From the NCBI GenBank assembly GCA_016795065.1, contig JAEUIU010000016.1, positions 1-64,000 of the forward strand: a stretch of 64,000 nt of DNA, read 5' to 3'. The notes under the pieces were generated by a model. It saw nothing but the letters and a program-made list of their open reading frames with translations, was not told the DNA's origin and made no database searches. Below, piece by piece: positions 9,671 through 17,716 of the stretch; within the stretch, counting starts at the first letter, position 1, and every line of letters starts with the position of its first letter. The stretch comes from Phycisphaerae bacterium (lineage in GTDB: Bacteria > Planctomycetota > Phycisphaerae > Phycisphaerales > SM1A02). The position numbers and the translations under genes are program-made.

Positions 9671-10129
9671 ATGCAACGAACCCGCCTTCTCGCCGTAGCC
9701 TGCCTCCTTCTCCTCGCCCCTGCCGTCGCGCCGATGACCGGCTGCCAGGGAGGCGGACCCTTCGGCGCCTTCGATCCGCGGGCGGCGGCCATGGCCGCGC
9801 TGAGCGATGCGGTGAAGCAGAGCGTGCGGAGCTACCTCACCGGTCTCGAGGGCGTCGTGAAGGAACTGAACGATGTTCGCGACCTGACCTCGGCGGTGAA
9901 GGCGATCGACAAGGTAAAGCCCTACTACGACGACGTGCAGAGAGCGATGCCCGAGCTGAAGAAGCTCTCCGGCAAGGACCTCGAGAACGTGCGCGTCGCC
10001 TTCGGGCCAGAACTCGAGAAGGCCGCCGACGACTTCAAGGGAGAGGCCGAACGGCTCGCAGGCAGCGGGTCGATCGGCACCGTGTTGAAGGCTGTGCTGG
10101 ATCAGATCAAGCCGTTTACGGCGAGGTGA
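9671..10129 (+). CDS. Small predicted lipoprotein
   Basis: The 152-residue product starts MQRTRLLAVACLLLLAPAV and has a lipobox-like MTGC, so export and lipidation at about residue 23 is likely. The mature part is alpha-helical and charged, with no recognised domain. It is divergent from the phosphatase gene. The function is unknown. Confidence 0.75.
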   Translation: MQRTRLLAVACLLLLAPAVAPMTGCQGGGPFGAFDPRAAAMAALSDAVKQSVRSYLTGLEGVVKELNDVRDLTSAVKAIDKVKPYYDDVQRAMPELKKLSGKDLENVRVAFGPELEKAADDFKGEAERLAGSGSIGTVLKAVLDQIKPFTAR

Positions 10130-10589
10130 GTGCGGCCCACCCTGCGCCTGAAGCTGGAATGAGATGACTTCCCTATGCCTTCGCGACGGAAGGTCGTCGT
10201 ATTCCGCTGACGACCAAACGCCCTTTCAGCGCTACCCGGAAGCCTCCTGACGGCGCAGGGCGGCTTGGCTGACGCCGACACATCACGTGCGGTGGTTTCG
10301 ACGCACCCTGATTCGCGCATCGCTGCAGCGCTGCCGAAGCCAATCCACGGTGAACTCCGCGACCGAGGCGCCCATACCGCATTGGGCGCCTCGATCCTTG
10401 CGCCACACTAACAGTTCGCCCGCCTGGCCAGAGCGCTTCGTGCGCGCCCTCCACGCTTCGCTCACATCGAACGACCGTCGGATGCGAGCGAAGATGAAAC
10501 CGAGCAAAGACCCATTTCGCGTCTGTCCTCACCACGATTCGGCTGCGACACCTCAAGCGTCAAGTCCGGACCTCGTTAGGAGCATTCGC
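10130..10589. other. 460-bp gene-free spacer with one perfect hairpin
   Basis: No convincing gene is seen. The one clear structure is an 11-bp perfect inverted repeat, CGAGGCGCCCA at 10364-10374 and TGGGCGCCTCG at 10383-10393, with an 8-base loop and no T tract. The end of the spacer holds the ribosome-binding site TTAGGAGC for the next gene. Confidence 0.5.
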
Positions 10590-12914
10590 ATGCGATTCCT
10601 GTCCCTCGTCCTCGCCATCACCCTCGTTCCCTTGGCCGCAAGGTCCCAGGCCCAACAGGCCTTCTCGCTGGTTGTCCTCCCCGACACCCAAAACTACGTG
10701 AATAGCGCCACCAACGCCCCGATCTTCACCGCCCAAACCCAGTGGATTCGCACCCACATCGAGTCGGGCAACGACCGCAATATCGGGTTTGTCTCCCACG
10801 TCGGTGACGTGGTGAACACCGCGACAAACTCCATTGAGTGGACTCGCGCGGTCGAGTCGATGGACGTGCTTCGCGCAAAGTCCGGCTTCGTCGTTCCGCA
10901 CGGCATTCTGCCCGGAAACCACGACTACCAGTCGACGGGGAACAAGCAAACTGGTGCGGCGACGTTCGCGGCGAGCTTTGGTCCAGCTGCCTACGTTGGC
11001 GCGCCGTGGTACGGCGGCGCTGAGGCCTCCGGCACCAACAGTTACCAGGTATTTTCCGCGGGCGGACGCGAGTACTTGCACCTCGCCCTCGAGTGGCAGC
11101 CGACCGCGAACGTCCCTGTCCGCGATCCCTCGCCGATCGAGTGGGCCCAAGGCGTGATCGCCGCCCACCCTGATCTGCCGGTGATCCTCTCGACGCACGA
11201 GTATCTCGACGAGGACCCGCCGGGCCGCAGCGGCGCCGGCAACACCCTCTTCGACGAGCTTGTCCGAACCAACGATCAGATCTTCCTCGTTCTCTGCGGC
11301 CACTACCACTCCGGCAACCAATTCAACTCCGGCGAGTACCACCAGGTCAGCCTGAACAACTTCGGCAAGCCGGTCGTGGAGATGCTTCAGGACTTCCAGG
11401 ACTACACCGCAGGCGGCAACGGATGGCTGCGCCTCGTTGAGATCGACGAGGCCGGCGACGCGATCAACGTCGAGACCTACAGCCCCTGGCTCGATCAGTA
11501 CCAGACCGAGACCATCGAACAGGTCGGCGGTTTCGCCAGCCAATTCACGATCGCGATCGACTTCGCCACCCGCTTCGAGTTTGTCGCGCCTCCCGAGCCG
11601 CCGGCGGAGATCTACGACGAAACGGTCTTCGCCCAAGGCCTCAACGGCTACGTCGGGACGGAGGACAAGGAAATCCGCTCCTCCGGCGGCGATGCCGCGA
11701 ACGGCGACGAGACGAGCATCAGTGTCGATGGCGACGACGGCTCGCCGGGGCTTCAGCCGAATCATGGACTTGTCCGCTTCGACGGCATCATCGGCGAAGG
11801 CCCCGGACTCCTCGCTCCGAACAGTGAGGTCGAGGAAGCGCTCCTCGTCCTCAATGTGATCGATCCAGGCAGCGGACTCCGCGTCTATGGAATGACGACC
11901 ACCTGGGACGAGGCAACGACCTGGGCCGCGCTCGGCGGAAACGGCGCAACGCCCGGCGTCGAATGTGACGCAGCCCCGCTCTTCACCATCGGTGCGGACA
12001 ACAGCTCGGCGAACGTTCCCACTGGCACGTTGACCATCGACGTGACGGCTCTCGTGCAGGCGTGGGTGAACGGCGAACGTCCGAATCACGGCATCGCACT
12101 CATTCCGTTCACCAACGGCACCAATGGCGTTGACATCTCGACGAGCGAATCGACGGCGCCACCGAAGCTCGTCATCCGCTCGCTTAAGAGGGGCCTCATC
12201 CTCGCCGATTTCCGTCAGGACGTGGATGGCTACGCTGGCGTTGAAGACACCCAGATCCGTCAGGCTGAACCGACCACGACGCAGGGCGATGCCGCATCGT
12301 TCAGCATCGACGCCGACGACCCGAACGGAACCGGGAACGCGAACCACGTGCTCATGCGTTTCGCCGAACTCAACGTCGCAACCGATGCGGTCGTGCGAGC
12401 GACGCTCTTCCTGACCGGCAGCGACACCGGCGCCGGGGGCTCGCTTTACCGCATGCTGATCGCTTGGGACGAGAACGCGACTTGGGCCGCCGACTTCGGC
12501 GGCGACGGAGTGCAGGCCAATGGCGTCGAAGCGATGGCGACGGCCGACGCTCTCGTGGTCGGCACGACGGGAGAAGTGGCGATCGACGTGACGGCTGCCG
12601 TGCGAAGCCAGCTGGAAGCCGGCCAGAACAGCATCGACTGGGTGTTCCTCCCGGCGGGGAATGATGGCTGGGACATCGCTTCGAGCGAGGCCGCCGAGTC
12701 GCTCCGTCCGCGGCTGCAAATCGTGGTGGAAGCCGAAGCCCCATGTATCGGTGACTTCGACCAAAGCGGCGCCGTGGACGGCGCCGATCTCGCCGTGCTT
12801 CTCGGAGCTTGGGGCACGAACGACTCGATCGTCGACCTCAACGCAGACCGCACCGTCGATGGAGCTGACCTGGCCATCCTCCTGGGCGCATGGGGCGCTT
12901 GCTCCCCCGGCTAA
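10590..12914 (+). CDS. Secreted metallophosphoesterase with two DNRLRE modules and a C-terminal dockerin-like domain
   Basis: The 774-residue product begins with a signal peptide (MRFLSLVLAITLVPL, cut near AQA-QQ). A calcineurin-like phosphoesterase follows at about 25-320 with PDTQNY, GDVVN, GNHDY, THEY and CGHYHSG. Two DNRLRE-type beta modules, each with WDEATTW or WDENATW and an IDVTA strand, cover about 345-705. The end is a dockerin-like pair, GDFDQSGAVDGADLAVLLG and LNADRTVDGADLAILLGAW. The Shine-Dalgarno sequence TTAGGAGC supports ATG 10590. A secreted or surface phosphohydrolase is likely and its substrate is unknown. It is single, with a hairpin terminator after it. Confidence 0.88.
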   Translation: MRFLSLVLAITLVPLAARSQAQQAFSLVVLPDTQNYVNSATNAPIFTAQTQWIRTHIESGNDRNIGFVSHVGDVVNTATNSIEWTRAVESMDVLRAKSGFVVPHGILPGNHDYQSTGNKQTGAATFAASFGPAAYVGAPWYGGAEASGTNSYQVFSAGGREYLHLALEWQPTANVPVRDPSPIEWAQGVIAAHPDLPVILSTHEYLDEDPPGRSGAGNTLFDELVRTNDQIFLVLCGHYHSGNQFNSGEYHQVSLNNFGKPVVEMLQDFQDYTAGGNGWLRLVEIDEAGDAINVETYSPWLDQYQTETIEQVGGFASQFTIAIDFATRFEFVAPPEPPAEIYDETVFAQGLNGYVGTEDKEIRSSGGDAANGDETSISVDGDDGSPGLQPNHGLVRFDGIIGEGPGLLAPNSEVEEALLVLNVIDPGSGLRVYGMTTTWDEATTWAALGGNGATPGVECDAAPLFTIGADNSSANVPTGTLTIDVTALVQAWVNGERPNHGIALIPFTNGTNGVDISTSESTAPPKLVIRSLKRGLILADFRQDVDGYAGVEDTQIRQAEPTTTQGDAASFSIDADDPNGTGNANHVLMRFAELNVATDAVVRATLFLTGSDTGAGGSLYRMLIAWDENATWAADFGGDGVQANGVEAMATADALVVGTTGEVAIDVTAAVRSQLEAGQNSIDWVFLPAGNDGWDIASSEAAESLRPRLQIVVEAEAPCIGDFDQSGAVDGADLAVLLGAWGTNDSIVDLNADRTVDGADLAILLGAWGACSPG

Positions 12915-12954
12915 ACCGTTCGCTGGATCACGACACCATTGGTGAGATGAACAA

Positions 12955-12984
12955 AGGCCCTGCGGAGCTCGCTCCGCAGGGCCT
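12955..12984 (+). terminator. Hairpin after the metallophosphoesterase gene
   Basis: A 14-bp perfect stem, AGGCCCTGCGGAGC and GCTCCGCAGGGCCT, has a two-base loop and is followed by CTCCTT. It begins 40 bp after the stop codon. The T tract is weak, so it may be an mRNA-stabilising hairpin rather than a terminator. Confidence 0.6.
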
Positions 12985-13112
12985 CTCCTTGAGCGAGCAA
13001 GACTTCGCGCGGATCACTCAGCATTTGCGCGAGCTTCGCACTTTTTCCGGAACCTGTCTGGGTATTGGTCTCGTCGGTCTGGATCTGGATCTTGTCAGGA
13101 TCTATGTCTGAA

Positions 13113-13137
13113 TCTGGACACCCACATCCTGAAGATC
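13113..13137 (+). repeat. Forward end-motif copy A outside the element
   Basis: TCTGGACACCCACATCCTGA starts at 13113, 45 bp before the element's own left end and in the same direction. It may be a remnant of an older copy or a second recognition site. Confidence 0.65.
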
Positions 13138-13157
13138 TTCGGCGAACGACCCCTCCG

Positions 13158-15079
13158 ATTTTGGACAGCCACATTCTGAACATCGCGTGGACGGTTTGGT
13201 GATCGCGCACTGCGGCGACCCGCTGGCGGAATCGGCCAGTTTCGCGGGAGCGCCGCCGCAGCGCGGTAGGCTCGGGATGGCCCCTTGGGCGGGGCGTCGC
13301 GCCGGCTTGGAGGAAGAGCGAAGAGTGGGTTACGCACGGCATCTCACCGTCCCGCAGGACGAGGGCGGCATCTTCCATTGCTTCTCGCGCTGCGTCCGCC
13401 GCGAGCGGCTCCTTGACGCGCCCGACCGTCCCGAGCTTCTCGAGCGGCGGCTTGCCTTCCTCTCCACGAAGGTCTTCGCCGTCGACCTCATCGAGTTCAA
13501 GACGATGGGCAACCACGTCCACGTCATCGTCCGCACCCACCCGGAACTGACCTGGTGCTGGACCGCCGAGGAGGTCGCCCGCCGGTGGCTGCGGCTCTCG
13601 CTTGCCGGACGCCGGCCCGATCTTGACGAGGGGGAGGAACCCGGCGACGCGGCCGTGGCCGCCCTTGCCGCCGACGCGCCCCGGATCGAGGAGCTCCGGC
13701 GGCGCCTCGCCGACCTTGGCAGCTACCACTCGGCCTGGAAGGAGTGGGCAGCCAAGCGATGGAACAGGGAGGACCGGGTGTCGGGACACTTCTGGGAGGG
13801 CCGCTACGGGCTGACGACGCCGCTGGACGAGGGCGCGGTCCTGTCCCAGTCGGCCTACGTCCTCCTCAACGCGGTGCACGCGGGACTGGAGCCGGAACTG
13901 GGGATCGGCACGCCGGGCTCGCTCAGGACCAGGATCAGGAGGCTGATGCGGGAGATCGGCCAGCGGGCCGAGCGCGACAGCGAGTTCGACCGGGACTTCG
14001 TTCACGCGTCCTGGACGCCGGTCTATCCGTGCGATCCCGGATCGGCGAGCGGACTCGATGACGAGGAGTATGCGAAGCGCGTGGCGGCGGGGCGGCATCG
14101 CGCGTCGTTCCGGGCCGCGTTGCGCGAGGAGGCACGCGAGCTCTCGCGGCTCTCGCGCGACGGCGAGGCCGACGAGGTGGAGCGGCTGGCGAGGGAGCTG
14201 CGCGACCAAGGCGGTGCCGGAGAGGCCGGGACGGCGACGGCATCCGAACCCAAGCCCGTCCGACGGCGGCGTCCCCGGAACGTCCCCCGCCACCGGTCGC
14301 GTCGGGAGGCGGACGCCGCGCCGTGGACGCGACTGCGGCGCGACGAGAGCGCCTGGCGGACCGGGCGACCGAATCCGTTCTCGCCGACGAGGCTCGTCCG
14401 CGGCGCCGTGCCGGTGATGCCGGGCGTGACGCTCGGGATGTTCATCGCCTTCACCAACGAGGAGGGAATGCATCCGAGGCCGGACAAGCGGGGCTCGATC
14501 GCGCCGGACGCGGAGCACGCGCTGGTGAGCCTCCGCCAGCTGGTCACGGCAGCCGGGCCCGACAGGCAGCCCAACGAGCGGCGGACCGATCCCGCGCCCG
14601 GGGAGCCCGTCATCGATCCGGGCATTCCCGACCCGCCGGCGATCGCCGCCGCGAGGCGGCTCGCCGCAGCGATGCGGGACGGATTGGCCGCGCTCCTGGC
14701 CCGCGCACGTGGGCGGGCCGGCGGCTGCGAAGGGGCCGCCGCGGGACCGCTTCCCGTCCGCCACCGCGGCACCGCAATCGGCTCGGAGGAGTCGCTCCGG
14801 AACGAGGCCCTCCGCCGACGGGGAACGTGTGTGCACTCGGCGCGGGCGACGCTGCGCGAGTGACGCGGGCGAAGGCGGCATCGTGTCGCGACAAGCGAGA
14901 GCCGGATCCGGTGCGACTGATCTCACAACGGCGGTCGGGCCGTGGCGCGCCCTGAGAGCCGCACAATTGGTCGGCAGCCCGCAACAAGGTCACGCGCAGA
15001 GCCCAAATCCTGCAGGAAGCGACATGTCGGCTCCCCCCAGCCTTCCCGAATCACCGCACAATGTGGGTGTCCAAAATGC
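13158..15079 (+). mobile_element. 1.9-kb element with inverted end motifs and a Y1 (HUH) transposase
   Basis: The left end reads ATTTTGGACAGCCACATTCT (13158). The right end, read on the other strand, is ATTTTGGACACCCACATTGT (15078 downward). The two ends are thus an imperfect inverted repeat of about 20 bp. Inside lies one transposase gene. About 140 bp next to the right end recur at 16376-16518, and a 31-bp stretch from the transposase 3' end (14837-14867) recurs exactly at 17455-17485, which shows that deleted copies exist nearby. Classical IS200/IS605 elements have hairpin ends rather than inverted repeats, so the organisation is closer to REP sequences served by a REP-associated transposase. 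The exact cleavage points are not known. Confidence 0.7.
13325..14863 (+). CDS. Y1/HUH transposase, REP-associated (RAYT)-like
   Basis: The N-terminal 130 residues match the IS200-like Y1 transposase fold: an opening strand ARHLTVPQDEGGIFHCFSR, then the HUH metal motif in KTMGNHVHVIVRTHP. Later RVSGHFWEGRY and AYVLLNAVHAGLE match the RAYT block whose tyrosine probably attacks DNA. These enzymes cut and join single-stranded DNA. At 512 residues the protein is much longer than usual (about 160-330), with an insertion after the HUH motif and a long Arg/Pro-rich C-terminus of unknown role. GTG 13325 is preferred because GGAGG lies about 11 bp upstream and homology starts at once; ATG 13277 is an alternative. 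Confidence 0.75.
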   Translation: MGYARHLTVPQDEGGIFHCFSRCVRRERLLDAPDRPELLERRLAFLSTKVFAVDLIEFKTMGNHVHVIVRTHPELTWCWTAEEVARRWLRLSLAGRRPDLDEGEEPGDAAVAALAADAPRIEELRRRLADLGSYHSAWKEWAAKRWNREDRVSGHFWEGRYGLTTPLDEGAVLSQSAYVLLNAVHAGLEPELGIGTPGSLRTRIRRLMREIGQRAERDSEFDRDFVHASWTPVYPCDPGSASGLDDEEYAKRVAAGRHRASFRAALREEARELSRLSRDGEADEVERLARELRDQGGAGEAGTATASEPKPVRRRRPRNVPRHRSRREADAAPWTRLRRDESAWRTGRPNPFSPTRLVRGAVPVMPGVTLGMFIAFTNEEGMHPRPDKRGSIAPDAEHALVSLRQLVTAAGPDRQPNERRTDPAPGEPVIDPGIPDPPAIAAARRLAAAMRDGLAALLARARGRAGGCEGAAAGPLPVRHRGTAIGSEESLRNEALRRRGTCVHSARATLRE

Positions 15080-15198
15080 CCCCAGTGGACTTGGCCATCC
15101 TCATCGGTGCGTGGGGAGGTTCAAGCGCAGACCTCGACGGCGACGGGGTGGTTGGCGCCTCGGACCTCGGCATTCTGCTCGGTGCGTGGACGAGCTGA
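15080..15198 (+). pseudogene. Fragment of a dockerin-type gene fused to the element's right end
   Basis: Directly after the right end motif the sequence encodes VDLAILIGAWGGSS, then ADLDGDGVVGASDLGILLGA and a TGA stop at 15196-15198. This is the end of a dockerin-like domain, as in the intact genes at 10590 and 24230. The frame is continuous with the ATG inside the end motif (15061), so a 45-residue peptide could be made. The rest of the parent gene is not on the left side of the element, so it was probably lost or the fragment was carried in. Confidence 0.75.
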
Positions 15199-15221
15199 GG
15201 CGACCGGTTGGACTGAGGCGA

Positions 15222-15291
15222 CCGCCGACGGGGAACGTGCGGCTGATGTTGGAGACTCGCAGTCTGAACATCCAATGTGGGTGTCCAAAAA
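15222..15291. repeat. Remnant copy of the element's 3' part and right end
   Basis: CCGCCGACGGGGAACGTG at 15222-15239 equals 14814-14831 near the end of the transposase gene. TCTGAACATC, as next to the left end, is then fused directly to CAATGTGGGTGTCCAAAA (15273-15290). It looks like an internally deleted copy. Confidence 0.65.
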
Positions 15292-15455
15292 TTGCCAGCA
15301 GGTCGCAAGGCCGCCGTCGTACTCGACCTGATCAAGGTCAAGTCGACCCCACGGCACGCGTCGCCCGAGAGCACGGGCTCACACCCATATGCCCAGCCCG
15401 CAGGTACAAAACGCCAGCGAGTCCCCAGAATGAGCGGTTGCGACACGCAAGAATC

Positions 15456-15514
15456 TGCAACAAAACGGTTGCACACCGCTCCAAGTCGAGCCATACTGCA
15501 ACCTGGAGGTTGCA
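15456..15514 (+). promoter_or_regulatory. Twin palindromic operators around a promoter for the SRPBCC-ArsR operon
   Basis: Two 18-bp palindromes share one plan: TGCAACA-AAAC-GGTTGCA at 15456-15473 and TGCAACC-TGGA-GGTTGCA at 15497-15514. Their centres are 41 bp apart. A possible promoter lies between: TTGCAC (15469-15474), 17 bp, CATACT (15492-15497), so each operator covers one promoter box. The second operator also contains the ribosome-binding site GGAGG. Control by the ArsR-type repressor encoded in the operon is the likely role and is an inference. Confidence 0.65.
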
Positions 15515-15515
15515 C

Positions 15516-15977
15516 ATGATTGGATCGACGACAGACAGGATCGAGCGGCAGGTGGAGATCGCGGCTCCCGTCGAGCGAGTGTGGCGAGCGCTGACCGACT
15601 ATCGCGAGTTCGGAAGCTGGTTCCTGGTCCGGCTCGAACGCCCATTCGTGCTCGGGGAGACGGCCGTCGGCCAGATCGCCTATCCCGGTTACGAGCACCT
15701 CCGCTTTGAGGCGTTGGTCGTCGCGATGGATCGGCCACGCAGCTTCGCGTTTCGATGGCATCCGTACGCCGTCGACCCAGACGTCGACTATTCGAATGAG
15801 CCAACGACGCTCGTTGAGTTCACCCTGACGGCGACAGCGACCGGGACGCTCCTCAAAGTCTGCGAATCTGGATTCGATGCGATACCAGCCGAGCGCCGCG
15901 ATCTTGCATTCCGCATGAACGACGGCGGATGGAGGCAGCAGATGGAGAACGTGAAGGCATGGATCTCCCGTGGCTGA
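15516..15977 (+). CDS. SRPBCC (AHSA1-type) domain protein
   Basis: This 153-residue protein has the SRPBCC start ERQVEIAAPVERVWRALTDY, a middle strand block (LGETAVGQIAYPGYE) and the C-terminal helix NDGGWRQQMENVKAWI. Such proteins bind hydrophobic ligands or act as co-chaperone-like domains. Pairing with an ArsR repressor, with overlapping frames, is common in bacteria, where the pair often responds to unknown small molecules. GGAGG six bases before ATG 15516 sets the start. It lies between two copies of the island repeat. Confidence 0.85.
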   Translation: MIGSTTDRIERQVEIAAPVERVWRALTDYREFGSWFLVRLERPFVLGETAVGQIAYPGYEHLRFEALVVAMDRPRSFAFRWHPYAVDPDVDYSNEPTTLVEFTLTATATGTLLKVCESGFDAIPAERRDLAFRMNDGGWRQQMENVKAWISRG

Positions 15978-16332
15978 CGTCGCCCGCAGAACGACCGAGC
16001 TGCAGCGGGAGCTGAAGCGACACATCCACGTCTTCGCCGCGCTCGGCGACGAGACGCGCGTCGCGATCATCGCCCAACTCAGTGACGGGAAAGCGCGATC
16101 GATCAGCCGCCTGACCGATCGCCGAACGATCACTCGCCAGGCGGTCACCAAGCACCTCGAAGCGCTCGAAGGGGCCGGGCTCGTTCGCCGCTCGCGGCTC
16201 GGGCGGGAGAGCCTTTTCACGCTCGATCCGAACGCTCTCTTCGCCGCGAAGGCCGCCATGGATCGGCTCTCCGCCCACTGGGATGACGCGCTCGCGCGGC
16301 TCAAGCAATCGGTCGAATCGGACAATGCCTGA
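15970..16332 (+). CDS. ArsR-family transcriptional repressor
   Basis: The 120-residue protein has a winged helix: FAALGDETRVAIIAQL, then the recognition region TITRQAVTKHLEALEGAGLV and the wing RRSRLGRESLFTLDP. No cysteine metal site of the ArsR/SmtB type is visible, which fits the group paired with SRPBCC proteins. GTG 15970 overlaps the end of the preceding gene by 8 bp, so the two are translationally coupled. It probably binds the TGCAACC/GGTTGCA palindromes upstream. Confidence 0.88.
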   Translation: MADVARRTTELQRELKRHIHVFAALGDETRVAIIAQLSDGKARSISRLTDRRTITRQAVTKHLEALEGAGLVRRSRLGRESLFTLDPNALFAAKAAMDRLSAHWDDALARLKQSVESDNA

Positions 16333-16368
16333 CTCCAGCGGCGCGGACATCGCGCGGGCATCGGGTTG

Positions 16369-16518
16369 GCATTTCGGACGGTGGCGTGCGCCGAAAGTCG
16401 CACAATTGGTCGGCAGCCCGCAACAAGGTCACGAGCGGGGCCCAAATTCAGCAGGTAGCGACATGTCGGCTCTCCCCGGCCTTCGCGAACCCCCGCACAA
16501 TGTGGGTGTCCAAAATGC
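16369..16518. repeat. 150-bp non-autonomous copy of the element
   Basis: It starts with GCATTTCGGAC, a damaged left end, and ends with CACAATGTGGGTGTCCAAAA (16496-16515). Bases 16399-16433 equal 14960-14994 exactly (35 bp), and the rest aligns with the last 140 bp of the full element. It holds no gene. Confidence 0.75.
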
Positions 16519-16527
16519 AGCCCCAAA

Positions 16528-17223
16528 ATGCCTTGCTTTCTGCAAGTACAACCTCCGATCGCAGCCCTCTTCCAGTCGGAGTGGCATTCGCTTCTCTGCA
16601 GCCGCGGATTTCAAACCGTGCATCGCCGAAGCGTGATCTACTGCTACAAGGAGGGTCCACAAGGCACCGCGGGCATCACCGTTGAGCTCGGGAGGGACTG
16701 GCGTCGATCCAAGAACTTCGAGATGGAGTTCTGTGCGTACGCCCGATGCATCGACCAGCTTGAGGCGAGGTTCATGGAGGCTTCGGCCCGTACAGGCCCC
16801 GTCACGACCGCAGGGCACATCGACTGCTCTCGCGAGATTCACCATCCGGATGCAAGCAACCCCGATTACTACCTCCGCATCGATGCGCTGGTGCCAGAAC
16901 TCGCCAAATGCCGGGGTCCACTGGGCGTGTTTGAAGCAGCAGCGTCCGATTCTGTCCTGGCTGCTTTCGCGTCCGCGCTCGAATCGCACGCTCTGAAACT
17001 TGCGGAGTTGGCTGAATCGCTCCTTGATCCTGCGGTACTTCTCAGCACGCTGATGGACAGCGCGCGACGACATACGGGACTCGCACCTGTTGGAGAGTGG
17101 GGAACGATCTTCCTGCTCGGTCACGCACTGGGCGACCAGCAGGCTCGCTCCGAGGCACTCCGCCAGCTTCAAGCGCATTCCCCGGCTCACATTGAGTGTT
17201 TTCGATACATGAAGCTGCTCTGA
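16528..17223 (+). CDS. Hypothetical protein of the repeat array
   Basis: A 231-residue open frame starts 10 bp after the right end of a repeat copy. I do not recognise a certain family. The N-terminal part (FQSEWHSLLCSRGFQTVHRR, then ITVELGRDW) has the look of DUF4304-like proteins seen near toxin genes, but the match is weak. No signal peptide or membrane segment is seen. The start is unusual: the ATG lies in CCAAAATGCC just past the repeat, so the true 5' end may have been cut off by the repeat. A lone immunity-type protein is one possibility. Confidence 0.6.
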   Translation: MPCFLQVQPPIAALFQSEWHSLLCSRGFQTVHRRSVIYCYKEGPQGTAGITVELGRDWRRSKNFEMEFCAYARCIDQLEARFMEASARTGPVTTAGHIDCSREIHHPDASNPDYYLRIDALVPELAKCRGPLGVFEAAASDSVLAAFASALESHALKLAELAESLLDPAVLLSTLMDSARRHTGLAPVGEWGTIFLLGHALGDQQARSEALRQLQAHSPAHIECFRYMKLL

Positions 17224-17312
17224 CGTCAGAAACCGTGACCACGAGTACACCCGCGATGGCCTGATGCGCCTCCTCCAGGCGCGGCGGGGCGAGGTCGACA
17301 ACTCGCGGGAGC

Positions 17313-17338
17313 AGTTTGGACACCCACCTTCTGAGCAG
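17313..17338 (+). repeat. Forward end-motif copy F1
   Basis: AGTTTGGACACCCACCTTCT follows the hypothetical gene by 90 bp and has the same direction as the element's left end. Between it and the next copy at 17430 lies about 90 bp without a gene. Confidence 0.65.
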
Positions 17339-17429
17339 TCGCCTCAATATCCATAACGCCTATGGCGAAGGAGAACGTCACATGACGATTCGCAACCCCG
17401 ACCGACGCGTGTTTGTTGCTTCCGCCCCC

Positions 17430-17707
17430 ATTTTGGACAGTCACATTCTGGATCTCGGCGCGGGCGACGCTGCGCGAGTGACGCGAGCGGGAGCTGACAT
17501 GGCGGAGGGCGGAGGGACAGAGTGACAGACGGGCGCTGGCGGGCGCGGTGGCGCGCGCCCAGATCCGCCGAGAGCCGCAGGAAAGCAGATCGCGAACCAA
17601 GCAACGTCACGGGCAACGTCACGGGCAGGCCACGGATTCCGGCGGAAACGGCCTGTCGGATCCCCCGGCCGTCACGAAACCACGCACAATGTGGGTGTCC
17701 AAAATGC
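17430..17707. repeat. 278-bp deletion derivative of the element with both ends
   Basis: The left end ATTTTGGACAGTCACATTCT (17430) is followed by a 31-bp exact match to the transposase 3' end (17455-17485 equals 14837-14867). A diverged subterminal part follows, with a doubled CAACGTCACGGG (17604-17628), and then the right end CACAATGTGGGTGTCCAAAA (17685-17704). It is a typical internally deleted copy that an intact transposase could move. Confidence 0.75.
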
Positions 17708-17716
17708 CCCTCGAAA

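Noticed and set aside
10560-12764. 734-codon minus-strand open frame antisense to the phosphoesterase gene
   Set aside because: The plus frame has a signal peptide, metal motifs and a ribosome-binding site; the antisense frame has none.
12911-14926. 671-codon minus-strand open frame opposite the transposase
   Set aside because: It is Arg/Pro-rich without domains, while the plus frame has HUH and RAYT motifs.
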